Source: an uncultured Sulfurovum sp. (lineage in GTDB: Bacteria; Campylobacterota; Campylobacteria; Campylobacterales; Sulfurovaceae). From it: 64,000 bases of DNA. Below, in pieces: positions 44,332-52,741 of this stretch. The stretch spans positions 245,237 through 309,236 of the forward strand of contig CACVAS010000107.1 of assembly GCA_902727855.1 (NCBI GenBank), in the 5' to 3' direction. The notes beneath the pieces are model-generated. The model ran no database searches. It was given only the letters and a program-made list of their open reading frames with translations, and had not been told where the DNA came from. The first letter of the stretch is position 1; each line of letters opens with the position of its first letter. A program made the translations under genes and the position numbers.

Positions 44332-44610
44332 ATGACAATAGGTGTATCTGAATTACAAAAAAATATAAGCATTATTCGTAACCTCAAAGAGACGTTACAA
44401 GTCGTAGATAAAAAAACCAATACATTGTTGGCAACTATTGTTCCAAATAACAATAAAAATGATGTTGAAGATGATTGGGTAGAGAGATTGGGCGGTGTAT
44501 TTTCAGACTCAAAATTACCTGAGAAATATAATGGAGATGTGGATGCGGCTATTGCTGATGCGTATCATCAAGAGATGATGAAGAAGTATGGACATATGAA
44601 TGACGGATAA
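44332..44610 (+). CDS. Antitoxin of a VapBC-type pair
   Basis: A 92-residue protein with an N-terminal segment (MTIGVSELQKNISIIRNLKE) like the DNA-binding part of Phd/YefM-type antitoxins. An acidic C-terminal half follows, likely to bind the toxin. It overlaps the PIN toxin gene by 11 bp. It should neutralise the toxin and repress the operon by binding the palindrome upstream. An AGGAG ribosome-binding site precedes the ATG. Confidence 0.75.
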   Translation: MTIGVSELQKNISIIRNLKETLQVVDKKTNTLLATIVPNNNKNDVEDDWVERLGGVFSDSKLPEKYNGDVDAAIADAYHQEMMKKYGHMNDG

Positions 44611-44983
44611 AGTTTTATTAGATGCCAATATCATCATAAGGTTTTTTGAAGGGAGCGAAGCTATGCATTATGGAAAGTCACTTTCTATCATGCAAGATAT
44701 ACAAGGTGGAAAAATAAAAGTATTGCTTCTCGACTTGATAATAGCCGAAATCATTTATGTGTCAAAGCATATATATAGACGTGAGAAATCAGAAATTTCT
44801 AACATACTCAAAGAGATGATTATGATGGATAATTTTTATGTAGAAAACCAACCACTCACTTTGGAAGCACTTAGTCTATATGAAAACAAAAACATAGACT
44901 TTGCAGATGCTATGCTGTGTGCCAAGAAAAACCTTCAAGGTTATGAAGTCATGAGTTTTGATAAAGATTTGAAAAAGTGTTAA
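44600..44983 (+). CDS. PIN-domain toxin (VapC-like)
   Basis: A 127-residue PIN-domain ribonuclease. The acidic metal-binding residues are Asp8 (LLDANI), Glu50 (LIIAEI), Asp100 and Asp103 (NIDFADAML) and Asp121 (SFDKDL). VapC toxins cleave tRNA or rRNA when released from their antitoxin; the target here is unknown. It starts inside the antitoxin gene and is followed by glnS. Confidence 0.85.
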   Translation: MTDKVLLDANIIIRFFEGSEAMHYGKSLSIMQDIQGGKIKVLLLDLIIAEIIYVSKHIYRREKSEISNILKEMIMMDNFYVENQPLTLEALSLYENKNIDFADAMLCAKKNLQGYEVMSFDKDLKKC

Positions 44984-45022
44984 ATCAAGATTTAATATAC
45001 AAAAATTGGATAAAATACACTT

Positions 45023-45028
45023 TATAAT
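45023..45028 (+). promoter_or_regulatory. -10 box of glnS
   Basis: TATAAT 19 bp before the glnS ATG, with AAAGG in between. It separates glnS transcription from vapBC. Confidence 0.5.
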
Positions 45029-45047
45029 TTTTAAAGGTTGAACTATA

Positions 45048-47303
45048 ATGAGTGAAAGTAAAGATTTTTTACGTACCATTGTTGAAGAAGACTTGGCGTC
45101 AGGTAAGTATACAGAAATTGCAACTAGGTTTCCCCCTGAGCCTAATGGATTCCCTCACATTGGACATGCTAAATCAATCTGTATTAACTTTGGTATTGCC
45201 AATGATTATAAGGGTCATTGTAATCTTAGAATGGATGATACGAACCCTACGACTGAAGATACGCAGTATGTTGAAGCACTTAAAGATGCTGTAGAGTGGC
45301 TTGGTTTTGACTGGGAGGGGAGTGTACGTTTTACTTCTGATTATTTTTCTGAACTCTATGGGTATGCTGTGGAGCTCATAAAAATGGGTAAAGCCTATGT
45401 CGATAGTGTTGATGAAGAGCAGATGAGAGCACTTCGTGGTACAGTGACGCAAGCTGGTAAACGTAGTCAGTATGCCAATCGTTCTATAGAAGAAAACTTA
45501 GACCTTTTTGAACGCATGAAAAATGGTGAGTTTGAAAATGGAGAGCATGTACTTCGCGCAAAGATAGACATGGGTGCAGCTAACATGAAAATGCGTGATC
45601 CACTGCTGTACCGTATACGTCATGCACATCATTTTAGAGCAGGTGATGCTTGGTCGATTTACCCTATGTATGATTTTGCACATTGTTTGTCTGACTATAT
45701 GGAGGGTATAACACACTCTATTTGTACTTTAGAATTTGAGAACAATCGCGATATTTATAACTGGGTACTAGAGACACTTGGACTTGGAGAAAAATCCCCA
45801 AGACCATACCAGCATGAGTTTGCAAGGCTTGGTATAAACTACACGGTGATGAGTAAAAGAAAACTTCTAGAGTTGGTAGAAGCTGGTAAAGTAAGTGGAT
45901 GGGATGACCCACGTTTACCTACTATTGCAGGGTATAAAAGACGAGGGTATACGCCAGAGTCTATTTTGAACTTCTGTGATGGCATAGGTATAGCAAAAGC
46001 CAACTCTATGGTAGATGTGGCACAACTTGAATTTTCAATAAGAGATGATTTAAATAAAAAGGTTCCTCGCGTCTTAGCAGTATTGGATCCACTTAAAGTA
46101 ACGATTGAAAACTATGACGGGTTTGAAGAGATTGATGCGCCATATTATCCGCATGATGTACCTAAAGAGGGGTCACGTAAGTTACCATTTTCAAAAGAGA
46201 TATATATTGAGAGAGATGACTTTAACGAAAACCCTCCAAAAGGATACTACCGTTTAACAACTAAACAGTCAGTACGTCTTAGACATGCTTATATTATTAC
46301 CTGTAAAGAAGTCATTAAAGATGATAATGGAAAGATAGTAGAGATAAAAGCAGTGTATAGCCCTGACTCTAAAAGTGGTGAAGATACTAGTGGCATTAAA
46401 GTCAAAAGTGCTATCCAATGGGTTAGTGCAAATGAAGCTAAAAAAGTTGAGATAAGACTTTATGACAGACTTTTTAAAGATGAATCGCCAGAAGGACTAG
46501 AGGACATTAACCCTGATTCATTAAAAGTCATCAAAAATGCACTTATAGAACCTGCTGTTATTACAGATAAACCAGATGTTAGATTTCAGTTTGAAAGACA
46601 AGGGTATTTTTATGCAGACCCTGTCGACTATACCAATGAAAAACCTGTGTTCAATAAAATTGTGGGATTGAAAGACTCATGGGGTAAGAAGAAAAAAACA
46701 GATACCCCTGCACCTAAACCTCAAGTTAAAAAAGAGCAGATAGATGGTGAAGTTGTAGCCATGACTGAAGTTGAGAAGGCATTGTTTGATAAGTATATTA
46801 CAGAGCTTAAATTGAACACTGAAGTAGCAAATACACTTGCACGTGATGAGAAGTTGTCAAGCTTTTTTGAGACATCTCTTTATGAATACGATAGCGCTGT
46901 TATATTAGCAAATCTTGTGGCAAATGATGTAGCTAGAGAGTTAAAAGAAATAGAAGTGAATAATCTTAAGTTCAACGCAAAACAAGTGGCCCAACTTGTT
47001 AAAATGATAGATGATGAAACTATATCAAATAAAATTGCTAAACAAGTATTTGAAGAGATGGTTAAGTCTGGTAATAACCCTATACAAATAGTCGAAGCAA
47101 AAGGGCTAATTCAGATTAGTGACCCTAGTAAAATATCACCTATCATAGATGAGGTGATAGCCAAAAATCCAGATAATGTTGCTAAGTTTCAAGCAGGTAA
47201 CACTAAGTTGCTAGGGTTTTTTGTTGGGCAAGTGTTAAAGGCTACTGGAGGAAAAGCAAATCCTAAAGTGGTGAATGAACTTGTGGCAGATAAATTGAAA
47301 TAA
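45048..47303 (+). CDS. glnS: Glutaminyl-tRNA synthetase with C-terminal YqeY/GatB-like domain
   Basis: A 751-residue class I synthetase charging tRNA-Gln directly. The HIGH motif is at residues 37-40 and the KMSKS equivalent is VMSKRK near 267. The N-terminal FPPEPNGFPHIGHAKS and the MRDPLLYRIRHAHH segment distinguish GlnRS from GluRS. Residues about 565-751 form a helical YqeY/GatB tail domain, as known in Deinococcus GlnRS, which helps tRNA binding. Many Campylobacterota (Helicobacter, Campylobacter) lack GlnRS and use GatCAB, so this gene suggests transfer or lineage-specific retention. It lies beside a toxin-antitoxin pair. Confidence 0.93.
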   Translation: MSESKDFLRTIVEEDLASGKYTEIATRFPPEPNGFPHIGHAKSICINFGIANDYKGHCNLRMDDTNPTTEDTQYVEALKDAVEWLGFDWEGSVRFTSDYFSELYGYAVELIKMGKAYVDSVDEEQMRALRGTVTQAGKRSQYANRSIEENLDLFERMKNGEFENGEHVLRAKIDMGAANMKMRDPLLYRIRHAHHFRAGDAWSIYPMYDFAHCLSDYMEGITHSICTLEFENNRDIYNWVLETLGLGEKSPRPYQHEFARLGINYTVMSKRKLLELVEAGKVSGWDDPRLPTIAGYKRRGYTPESILNFCDGIGIAKANSMVDVAQLEFSIRDDLNKKVPRVLAVLDPLKVTIENYDGFEEIDAPYYPHDVPKEGSRKLPFSKEIYIERDDFNENPPKGYYRLTTKQSVRLRHAYIITCKEVIKDDNGKIVEIKAVYSPDSKSGEDTSGIKVKSAIQWVSANEAKKVEIRLYDRLFKDESPEGLEDINPDSLKVIKNALIEPAVITDKPDVRFQFERQGYFYADPVDYTNEKPVFNKIVGLKDSWGKKKKTDTPAPKPQVKKEQIDGEVVAMTEVEKALFDKYITELKLNTEVANTLARDEKLSSFFETSLYEYDSAVILANLVANDVARELKEIEVNNLKFNAKQVAQLVKMIDDETISNKIAKQVFEEMVKSGNNPIQIVEAKGLIQISDPSKISPIIDEVIAKNPDNVAKFQAGNTKLLGFFVGQVLKATGGKANPKVVNELVADKLK

Positions 47304-47324
47304 GACATTAAAAGGAAAAAACTC

Positions 47325-47576
47325 ATGTGTATCCCTCAGTATTATAAATATTTGTTTTTAGCTATTATCATAGGTACGTTGGTTATATTGGCAGTGTTTT
47401 ATGACAGACTATTTTACTTTGTACCCATCTTTGTTTTTGCTATTGTATGGAGTCGTGTACGTTGTTCTAAATGTTCAGAACCTCTACTAAAAGATAAAAA
47501 TGGATGGTACATTTTTACTATGAGAAGTACATGTCGTCACTGCGGACATGATACTTTACTATGTGATGAAAAGTAA
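47325..47576 (+). CDS. Membrane protein with C-terminal zinc ribbon
   Basis: An 83-residue protein with two close hydrophobic helices (about 10-25 and 28-42), then CSKC (Cys47, Cys50) and CRHCGH (Cys70, Cys73), which form a likely zinc ribbon with Cys80 nearby. A GGAAAAAA region precedes the ATG, 21 bp after glnS. The family is not recognised. It overlaps the next gene by 11 bp. Confidence 0.6.
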   Translation: MCIPQYYKYLFLAIIIGTLVILAVFYDRLFYFVPIFVFAIVWSRVRCSKCSEPLLKDKNGWYIFTMRSTCRHCGHDTLLCDEK

Positions 47577-48168
47577 TAGTGCCCATACATTAGCTCTATT
47601 TGTTATAGCCATAGCATTGGTTTATTTCTTTTATACGGTTTCAAAGGCCATTGAAGTAGTTGGTAAAACACAGGTGAGTACTTCTGATGGTATCTATAAG
47701 TCGTATGTTACAACTTCAGAAGAGATACAAGAAAAAGCACGAACACTCACCCAGAGATGTAGTACTAAGCTATGTAAAGTTCAGACACTTTTACAGTTTG
47801 CATCCAATATCCCTTATGTGACCAATAGGTTTCAACAAAAATCCCCTCAAAAGACTATAGAAGAAAACTTTGGTGACTGTGATGATAAGAGTAATTTACT
47901 TATATCGATGCTACATGCACTAGATATAGAAGCTTATTTTGTACTTGTGCCTAAACATATTTTTGTGGTTGTCCCTTTAAAAGACAAACGACTATCTTCA
48001 CGAAAAGGTTTATGGATTAATGGACGTAAATACTATATATTGGAAAGTACGGCAAAAGACTCCTTCGTGGGTTACCCTTTACAATATAAACTGGATGATA
48101 TAGATGTCATTGTAGAGCCATTTACAAATCAAAAAGTAGATATTGATAAACTAGAATACAAACTTTAG
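47566..48168 (+). CDS. Membrane-anchored transglutaminase-like protein
   Basis: A 200-residue protein with one N-terminal membrane helix (about 7-25) and a transglutaminase/cysteine-protease-like core: the likely nucleophile Cys in NFGDCDDKSNLLISML, His in PKHIFVVV and an acidic residue in YYILEST. Such proteins can be peptidases or amide-bond enzymes in the periplasm; the substrate is unknown. I chose the ATG at 47566; an in-frame ATG at 47548 is possible and neither has a clear ribosome-binding site. It is coupled to the preceding zinc-ribbon gene by overlap. Confidence 0.65.
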   Translation: MKSNSAHTLALFVIAIALVYFFYTVSKAIEVVGKTQVSTSDGIYKSYVTTSEEIQEKARTLTQRCSTKLCKVQTLLQFASNIPYVTNRFQQKSPQKTIEENFGDCDDKSNLLISMLHALDIEAYFVLVPKHIFVVVPLKDKRLSSRKGLWINGRKYYILESTAKDSFVGYPLQYKLDDIDVIVEPFTNQKVDIDKLEYKL

Positions 48169-48222
48169 TCACAAAGACTAAACTTAATTGTATAAAAACT
48201 TGCAATAATTACTAAAATATAT

Positions 48223-48228
48223 TATAAT
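48223..48228 (+). promoter_or_regulatory. -10 box of htpG
   Basis: TATAAT 32 bp before the htpG ATG, followed by an AAAGGAA ribosome-binding site. It implies a housekeeping-type promoter; no CIRCE element is seen. Confidence 0.5.
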
Positions 48229-48260
48229 CGCGAAAATTTACACATACAAAGGAATATTTA

Positions 48261-50123
48261 ATGGCAAAACATCAATTTCAAACAGAAATAGGGCAACTCC
48301 TGAAACTTATGACACATTCACTCTACTCAAACAAAGAGATTTTTATACGTGAATTGGTTTCAAACTCAAGTGATGCGCTAGATAAATTTAATTATCTTTC
48401 TTTGACCGATGAAAAGTTTAAGTCTGAAGATTGGTCTGGTAAAGTCTTTATGAAGCTAGATAAAGAAGATGGTACATTAACGATTGGTGACAATGGTATA
48501 GGGATGAATGAACAAGACCTTATGGACCATCTAGGAACTATAGCAAAGTCTGGTACTAAAGCATTTATGGAAAACCTTACGGGTGATGCAAAAAAAGATT
48601 CAAATCTTATAGGTCAGTTTGGTGTTGGTTTCTACTCTGTGTTTATGGTTGCAGATAAAGTAGATGTTATTTCAAAAAAAGCAGGTGAAGAACAAGCCTA
48701 TATGTTCTCCACAGATGGTACGGGTGAGTATGAAGTAAAGCCTGTGACCAAAGAAGAACATGGTACGATTATTTACATTAAACTAAAAGATGATGAAAAA
48801 GAGTTTTTAGACAAGTGGCGTGTGCAAGAAGTAGTTAAAAAATATTCTAATCACATAGCGTATCCAATCATGATGAACTTCTCTGAAGAAGAGACTGAAG
48901 GTGAGGGTGATGATGCAGTGACTAAAATGGTTAACAAAACAGAACAAGCCAATGCTGCAACTGCACTTTGGACACTCTCTAAGAGCGAACTAAAAAAAGA
49001 TGACTATGTTGAGTTTTATAAAACAATTGGTCATGACTCAGATGAGCCACTCACATACCTACACAATAGAGTAGAAGGAAGTCAAGAGTTCACAACACTC
49101 TTTTATATTCCAAAAACTGCCCCTATGGATATGTATAGAGTAGACTACAGTGCAGGAGTAAAACTTTACGTAAAGCGTGTATTTATAACAGATGATGATA
49201 AAGAGCTATTGCCACCTTATTTACGTTTTGTGAAAGGAATTATTGATTCTGAAGATTTACCTTTAAATGTTTCTCGTGAACTACTTCAAGAGAATAAAAT
49301 TTTAGCCAACATTAAACAAAATGCAACGAAGAAGATACTTCAATCGATTAAAAAACTTAAAGGTGAGGAATCAGATACTTTCATCGCACAATACAACAGA
49401 GTCATGAAAGAGGGAGTCTATAGTGACCAAGTGAATAAAGAGTTACTTCTTGACATTGTGAAGTACAAATCTTCTACCCAAGAAGGACTTGTAAGTTTTG
49501 AAGAGTATGTAAGCCGTGGAGATTCTGAGAAAAAAGAGATTTACTATATTACAGGTGAAGATGAAAAAGTGTTAAGAAATTCTCCTCTTCTAGAAGCCTA
49601 TAATAAAGCCAATATTGAAGTACTTATTATGGATGACAAAGAGGTAGATAGCATTGTTACACCAATGATAGGAGCTTATAAAGAGTGGAGCTTAAAAGAC
49701 ATCACTGCTGTGGATGCTCCTGATTCTAAAACAGATGAAGAGAAAGAAGAGGTGGCTAAAGAGTTTAAGTCACTCACAGACAAGATAAAAGAGGTTTTAG
49801 GTGAAGAGGTAAAAGAGGTTAAGACTACTTCTAGACTGACATCAAGTCCATCATGTGTGGTAAAAGATGCGTCTGACCCTATGGCTGGTATGGCGGCAAT
49901 GTTTGCACAAATGGGTCAAGAGATGCCAGAAGCAGCACTTATTTTAGAAATAAACCCAGAACATGAAATGATTAAAAAACTAGATAAGATGAGTGATGAT
50001 ACACTCTTTGGCGATGTAGCATGGATACTTCTAGATTCAGCAAAACTTTCAGAAGGGTTAGAACCAAAAGATAAAGGTGCTTTCGCATCACGCGTTGCAG
50101 CTTTGGCTACTAAAGCACTCTAG
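48261..50123 (+). CDS. htpG: Hsp90-family chaperone HtpG
   Basis: A 620-residue cytosolic chaperone. The GHKL ATPase domain shows NKEIFIRELVSNSSDALDK, DNGIGM and GQFGVGFYSVFM. The middle domain includes the catalytic-loop segment SRELLQENKIL, and the C-terminal dimerisation domain ends without an MEEVD tail, as in bacteria. Length is typical. It is followed 3 bp later by a membrane protein gene. Confidence 0.97.
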   Translation: MAKHQFQTEIGQLLKLMTHSLYSNKEIFIRELVSNSSDALDKFNYLSLTDEKFKSEDWSGKVFMKLDKEDGTLTIGDNGIGMNEQDLMDHLGTIAKSGTKAFMENLTGDAKKDSNLIGQFGVGFYSVFMVADKVDVISKKAGEEQAYMFSTDGTGEYEVKPVTKEEHGTIIYIKLKDDEKEFLDKWRVQEVVKKYSNHIAYPIMMNFSEEETEGEGDDAVTKMVNKTEQANAATALWTLSKSELKKDDYVEFYKTIGHDSDEPLTYLHNRVEGSQEFTTLFYIPKTAPMDMYRVDYSAGVKLYVKRVFITDDDKELLPPYLRFVKGIIDSEDLPLNVSRELLQENKILANIKQNATKKILQSIKKLKGEESDTFIAQYNRVMKEGVYSDQVNKELLLDIVKYKSSTQEGLVSFEEYVSRGDSEKKEIYYITGEDEKVLRNSPLLEAYNKANIEVLIMDDKEVDSIVTPMIGAYKEWSLKDITAVDAPDSKTDEEKEEVAKEFKSLTDKIKEVLGEEVKEVKTTSRLTSSPSCVVKDASDPMAGMAAMFAQMGQEMPEAALILEINPEHEMIKKLDKMSDDTLFGDVAWILLDSAKLSEGLEPKDKGAFASRVAALATKAL

Positions 50124-50126
50124 TCC

Positions 50127-50759
50127 ATGTCTATCCCTATAGTAGAACTATTTGTTTTCCTACTCCTTCTTTTAGGAGTAGTGGGGATATACTATGCGTT
50201 GAAAATGCATTATGTCTTTGCCTTTGGTTTAGTGAAAAATACCTCATTATCAAAAGAAAAAAAACAAAAGATTGAGAAAATTAAAGCGTATGTCTTTATT
50301 TTTCTGAAAGTTTTACTCTTTTTTAGTTTAGTTATAGTCTTTGTATTTGGGGCTAAGACTTTGTATGAGGGAGACAGTCTTAAAACATATGTAGTGGATC
50401 TTTGGCAGCAAATACCTGAAGGTTTTTGGTTGGTTCTTCTTTGGACACTACTTCGTATTGCCATACTGATTGCGCTGATGAAGTATTTTTTAAAGTTTAT
50501 TTATAAACAGATAGATAAACAAAAACAAAAAACGCTAGATAAAAAATGTTACAATAAGGAAAATGTAGCCACATTCTACCTACGTTTACAAAATACCATT
50601 AAGTTTACGGTAGTGCTTGGTGTCATCTATCGTATTATTCACTTTTTCCCTTTTCTAGAAGGGGTAAGTGAGATATTTCTATGGGGTTTAGTACTCTTTT
50701 TCTTGGTAGCATCTGTTATTACAGTACGAGAATTTATAAGTATGCGTCATTCGACCTAA
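50127..50759 (+). CDS. Multi-helix membrane protein of unknown function
   Basis: A 210-residue protein with about five hydrophobic helices (about 4-26, 50-73, 98-120, 157-173 and 182-200) and short Lys-rich loops (KEKKQKIEKIK, KQIDKQKQKTLDKK). No conserved motif is recognised. It starts 3 bp after htpG and ends 22 bp before the cation-efflux gene. Confidence 0.65.
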   Translation: MSIPIVELFVFLLLLLGVVGIYYALKMHYVFAFGLVKNTSLSKEKKQKIEKIKAYVFIFLKVLLFFSLVIVFVFGAKTLYEGDSLKTYVVDLWQQIPEGFWLVLLWTLLRIAILIALMKYFLKFIYKQIDKQKQKTLDKKCYNKENVATFYLRLQNTIKFTVVLGVIYRIIHFFPFLEGVSEIFLWGLVLFFLVASVITVREFISMRHST

Positions 50760-50781
50760 ATCATTATATAAAGGAAAATTA

Positions 50782-51693
50782 ATGTCACCTCAAAAACGTG
50801 CTACCTTTATTTCTAGTCTAGTAGCCACATTGCTTGTAGTATTGAAATTAGTTATAGGTATATTAAGTGGTTCCGTGGCGGTACTGGCTTCGGCTATTGA
50901 CTCTCTTCTAGATATGCTTGTTTCTATTTTTAACTATTTTGCTATTTCTAAATCGGAAGAAGACCCTGATGCATCTTATCAATATGGTAAGGGAAAGGTA
51001 CAGGCCATAGCAGCTGTGATTGAAGGTACGGTCATTAGTATGTCTGGACTCTACATTATCTATGTTGCCATTGAAAAGTTGACAGCCAAATCTGTTACCA
51101 CACTACTAACACCTTCTATAGTGGTGATGGCACTTTCTATTGTGATTACCTATCTACTTGTACAGTATTTACTTAAAGTTGCCAAGCAGACCAATAGTTT
51201 GGTTATTAAAGCAGACGCACTACATTATCAAACAGATCTCTGGTCTAATGCGGCTGTGCTTATCGCTTTAGTGTTAGTCTCTATGACTGGTATAGATGCC
51301 ATTGATGCTATTATTGGAATAGGTATAGGGGTGTATATTATTTATTCAGCCTATGAGATTATAAAAGAAGGTACGCAAATATTACTTGACCATGCTTTAG
51401 ATGGAGAAATGGTCGCAAGTATTGGTGAGATTATCTCTAAACATCCAGAGGTTACTTCTTACCATTGGCTACGAACACGTACAGATGGAAGTACAAACTT
51501 TGTAGAGTTTCATATGGTTTTACGACCAAATATGTTGCTTCTTGAAGCACATCGTATTGCCGATCAAGTAGAAGACAGCATTATGAAACTTGAACCTAAA
51601 AATAAATGGGTTATTACACCACACTTTGATCCTTATGATGATGAACAGGTCAATGATGCGATGCTCCATGGTGAGACATTGATGAAAACGTAG
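50782..51693 (+). CDS. Cation diffusion facilitator (FieF/YiiP-like)
   Basis: A 303-residue divalent-metal/proton antiporter with six helices and a C-terminal cytoplasmic domain. The tetrahedral transport site is complete: Asp40/Asp44 (AIDSLLDM) and His148/Asp152 (ALHYQTDLWSN), matching the YiiP DxxxD/HxxxD arrangement selective for zinc or iron. The His-containing C-terminal domain (FHMVLRPN, EAHRIADQVE) is the usual regulatory dimer. It is probably a Zn or Fe exporter. Confidence 0.92.
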   Translation: MSPQKRATFISSLVATLLVVLKLVIGILSGSVAVLASAIDSLLDMLVSIFNYFAISKSEEDPDASYQYGKGKVQAIAAVIEGTVISMSGLYIIYVAIEKLTAKSVTTLLTPSIVVMALSIVITYLLVQYLLKVAKQTNSLVIKADALHYQTDLWSNAAVLIALVLVSMTGIDAIDAIIGIGIGVYIIYSAYEIIKEGTQILLDHALDGEMVASIGEIISKHPEVTSYHWLRTRTDGSTNFVEFHMVLRPNMLLLEAHRIADQVEDSIMKLEPKNKWVITPHFDPYDDEQVNDAMLHGETLMKT

Positions 51694-51706
51694 TAAGAAG
51701 TTTTCG

Positions 51707-52351
51707 ATGATTTATCTTCTATCTCCTGTATCAAAAAAAGAGACCATCCATTTACCCATGATTTCTTTTTCTTTATGTGAAGAGAGATTAGAGTTAAATG
51801 ATTATGATTTGTTGATGTTTACCTCCAAGCAGGCAGTACTCAGTGTAGAAGCACTAAATCCACAATGGAAAAATATATCTTGTTTAGCCATTGGTAAAGC
51901 TACGGCTAAACAAATAGAATCACTTGGTGGGACTGTAGCATACTGCCCAGAGTCTTTTTATGGCGAAACATTAAGCAGAGAGATTATAGAAAAATTTAAA
52001 AATAAAAACATACTCTATATTCGTCCTAAAGTAATCTCTTTTGATAGTAAAGGTTTCTTACATAAAGAGGGTATAGAGATAGATGAGAAAATAATCTATG
52101 AAACTTCTTGTGTCTCTTACAACGAAGATCAAAAACCTCCAAAAAAGTCTACTATCATCTTCACCTCTCCTTCAACTATACACTGTTTTTTAAAGAGTTT
52201 TGAGTGGGATAGTAGCTATATAGCAGTAGTTATAGGTGAAGCCACAAAGGCACATTTACCTAAAAATGCTCACTACGAAGTAGCAGATAGTCCGTTGATA
52301 ACCTCATGTATTGAAAAAGCCAAACAAATACTAAACCCAAATAAGTTATAA
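51707..52351 (+). CDS. hemD: Uroporphyrinogen-III synthase
   Basis: A 214-residue two-domain enzyme cyclising hydroxymethylbilane in haem and sirohaem synthesis. HemD sequences are poorly conserved, but the pattern is present: LLMFTSKQAVLSVE near 35, AIGKATAKQIESLGG near 62, IIFTSPSTIHCFLK near 150 and VVIGEATKAHL near 175. It follows the efflux gene by 13 bp. TATAAT at 52347 overlaps its stop codon. Confidence 0.85.
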   Translation: MIYLLSPVSKKETIHLPMISFSLCEERLELNDYDLLMFTSKQAVLSVEALNPQWKNISCLAIGKATAKQIESLGGTVAYCPESFYGETLSREIIEKFKNKNILYIRPKVISFDSKGFLHKEGIEIDEKIIYETSCVSYNEDQKPPKKSTIIFTSPSTIHCFLKSFEWDSSYIAVVIGEATKAHLPKNAHYEVADSPLITSCIEKAKQILNPNKL

Positions 52352-52352
52352 T
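52347..52352 (+). promoter_or_regulatory. -10 box at the end of hemD
   Basis: A perfect TATAAT overlapping the hemD stop predicts a transcript start near 52360, exactly where a series of inverted repeats begins. Confidence 0.45.
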
Positions 52353-52359
52353 CTTTTTA

Positions 52360-52630
52360 ACCTAGGTGATGCGACTACTGTATATGGGGTCCAACATTAA
52401 TCTTAGTGGGACATGTAGTCTCTTGGTGTGTGGAAGTTTTCAGTTGAGTCTATTTATTTAGATTAGAAATCATCCCCTAAAGAGAGACTCCCTCCTACAC
52501 CGTTGGCTTATTAGGGCCGACTCAACAGAACGCTCACCCGGGCTCATTAGCTATTGTCATTGCACGCATAGGAATTTGTAAAGCTTATCGACGAACCATC
52601 TGTTCGCCTCAAATCTTTCCAAAGTCCTCT
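52360..52630 (+). ncRNA. Candidate structured small RNA upstream of purD
   Basis: No ORF is seen in this part of a 390-bp gap, but it is denser in inverted repeats and G+C than normal spacers. Hairpin A: GACTACTGT pairs with ACA-T-GTAGTC (52373-52381 and 52411-52420). Stem B: GTTGAGTC / GACTCAAC (52443-52450 and 52519-52526), enclosing CCCTAA / TTAGGG (52475-52480 and 52511-52516). Hairpin C: CGAAC / GTTCG (52592-52606). A TATAAT lies at the right distance upstream. The size and the long stem with internal loops would be compatible with a 6S-type RNA, but I cannot confirm a family. The alternative is a long purD leader. Confidence 0.4.
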
Positions 52631-52741
52631 ACGCACAAGCACAACAGCTACTGGGAGATATCCTTGAAAATAGATTTACTTTTTAAAATAAATATTTTAA
52701 TTTCTAACTTCTAATTTCTAATTTTTTTTGGAGAAAAGTAG
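52631..52741. other. AT-rich spacer before purD with short tandem motif
   Basis: Three imperfect copies of TTCTAA at roughly 7-8 bp spacing precede a T-run and the TTTGGAGAAAAG ribosome-binding site of purD. No further signal is evident. Confidence 0.3.

Noticed and set aside
52360..52741. tmRNA, RNase P RNA or SRP RNA in the hemD-purD spacer
   Set aside because: Key motifs were not found: no tRNA-like ends, no RNase P core motif, and no GGAAGCAGCC-type SRP loop. Only a generic structured RNA is proposed.
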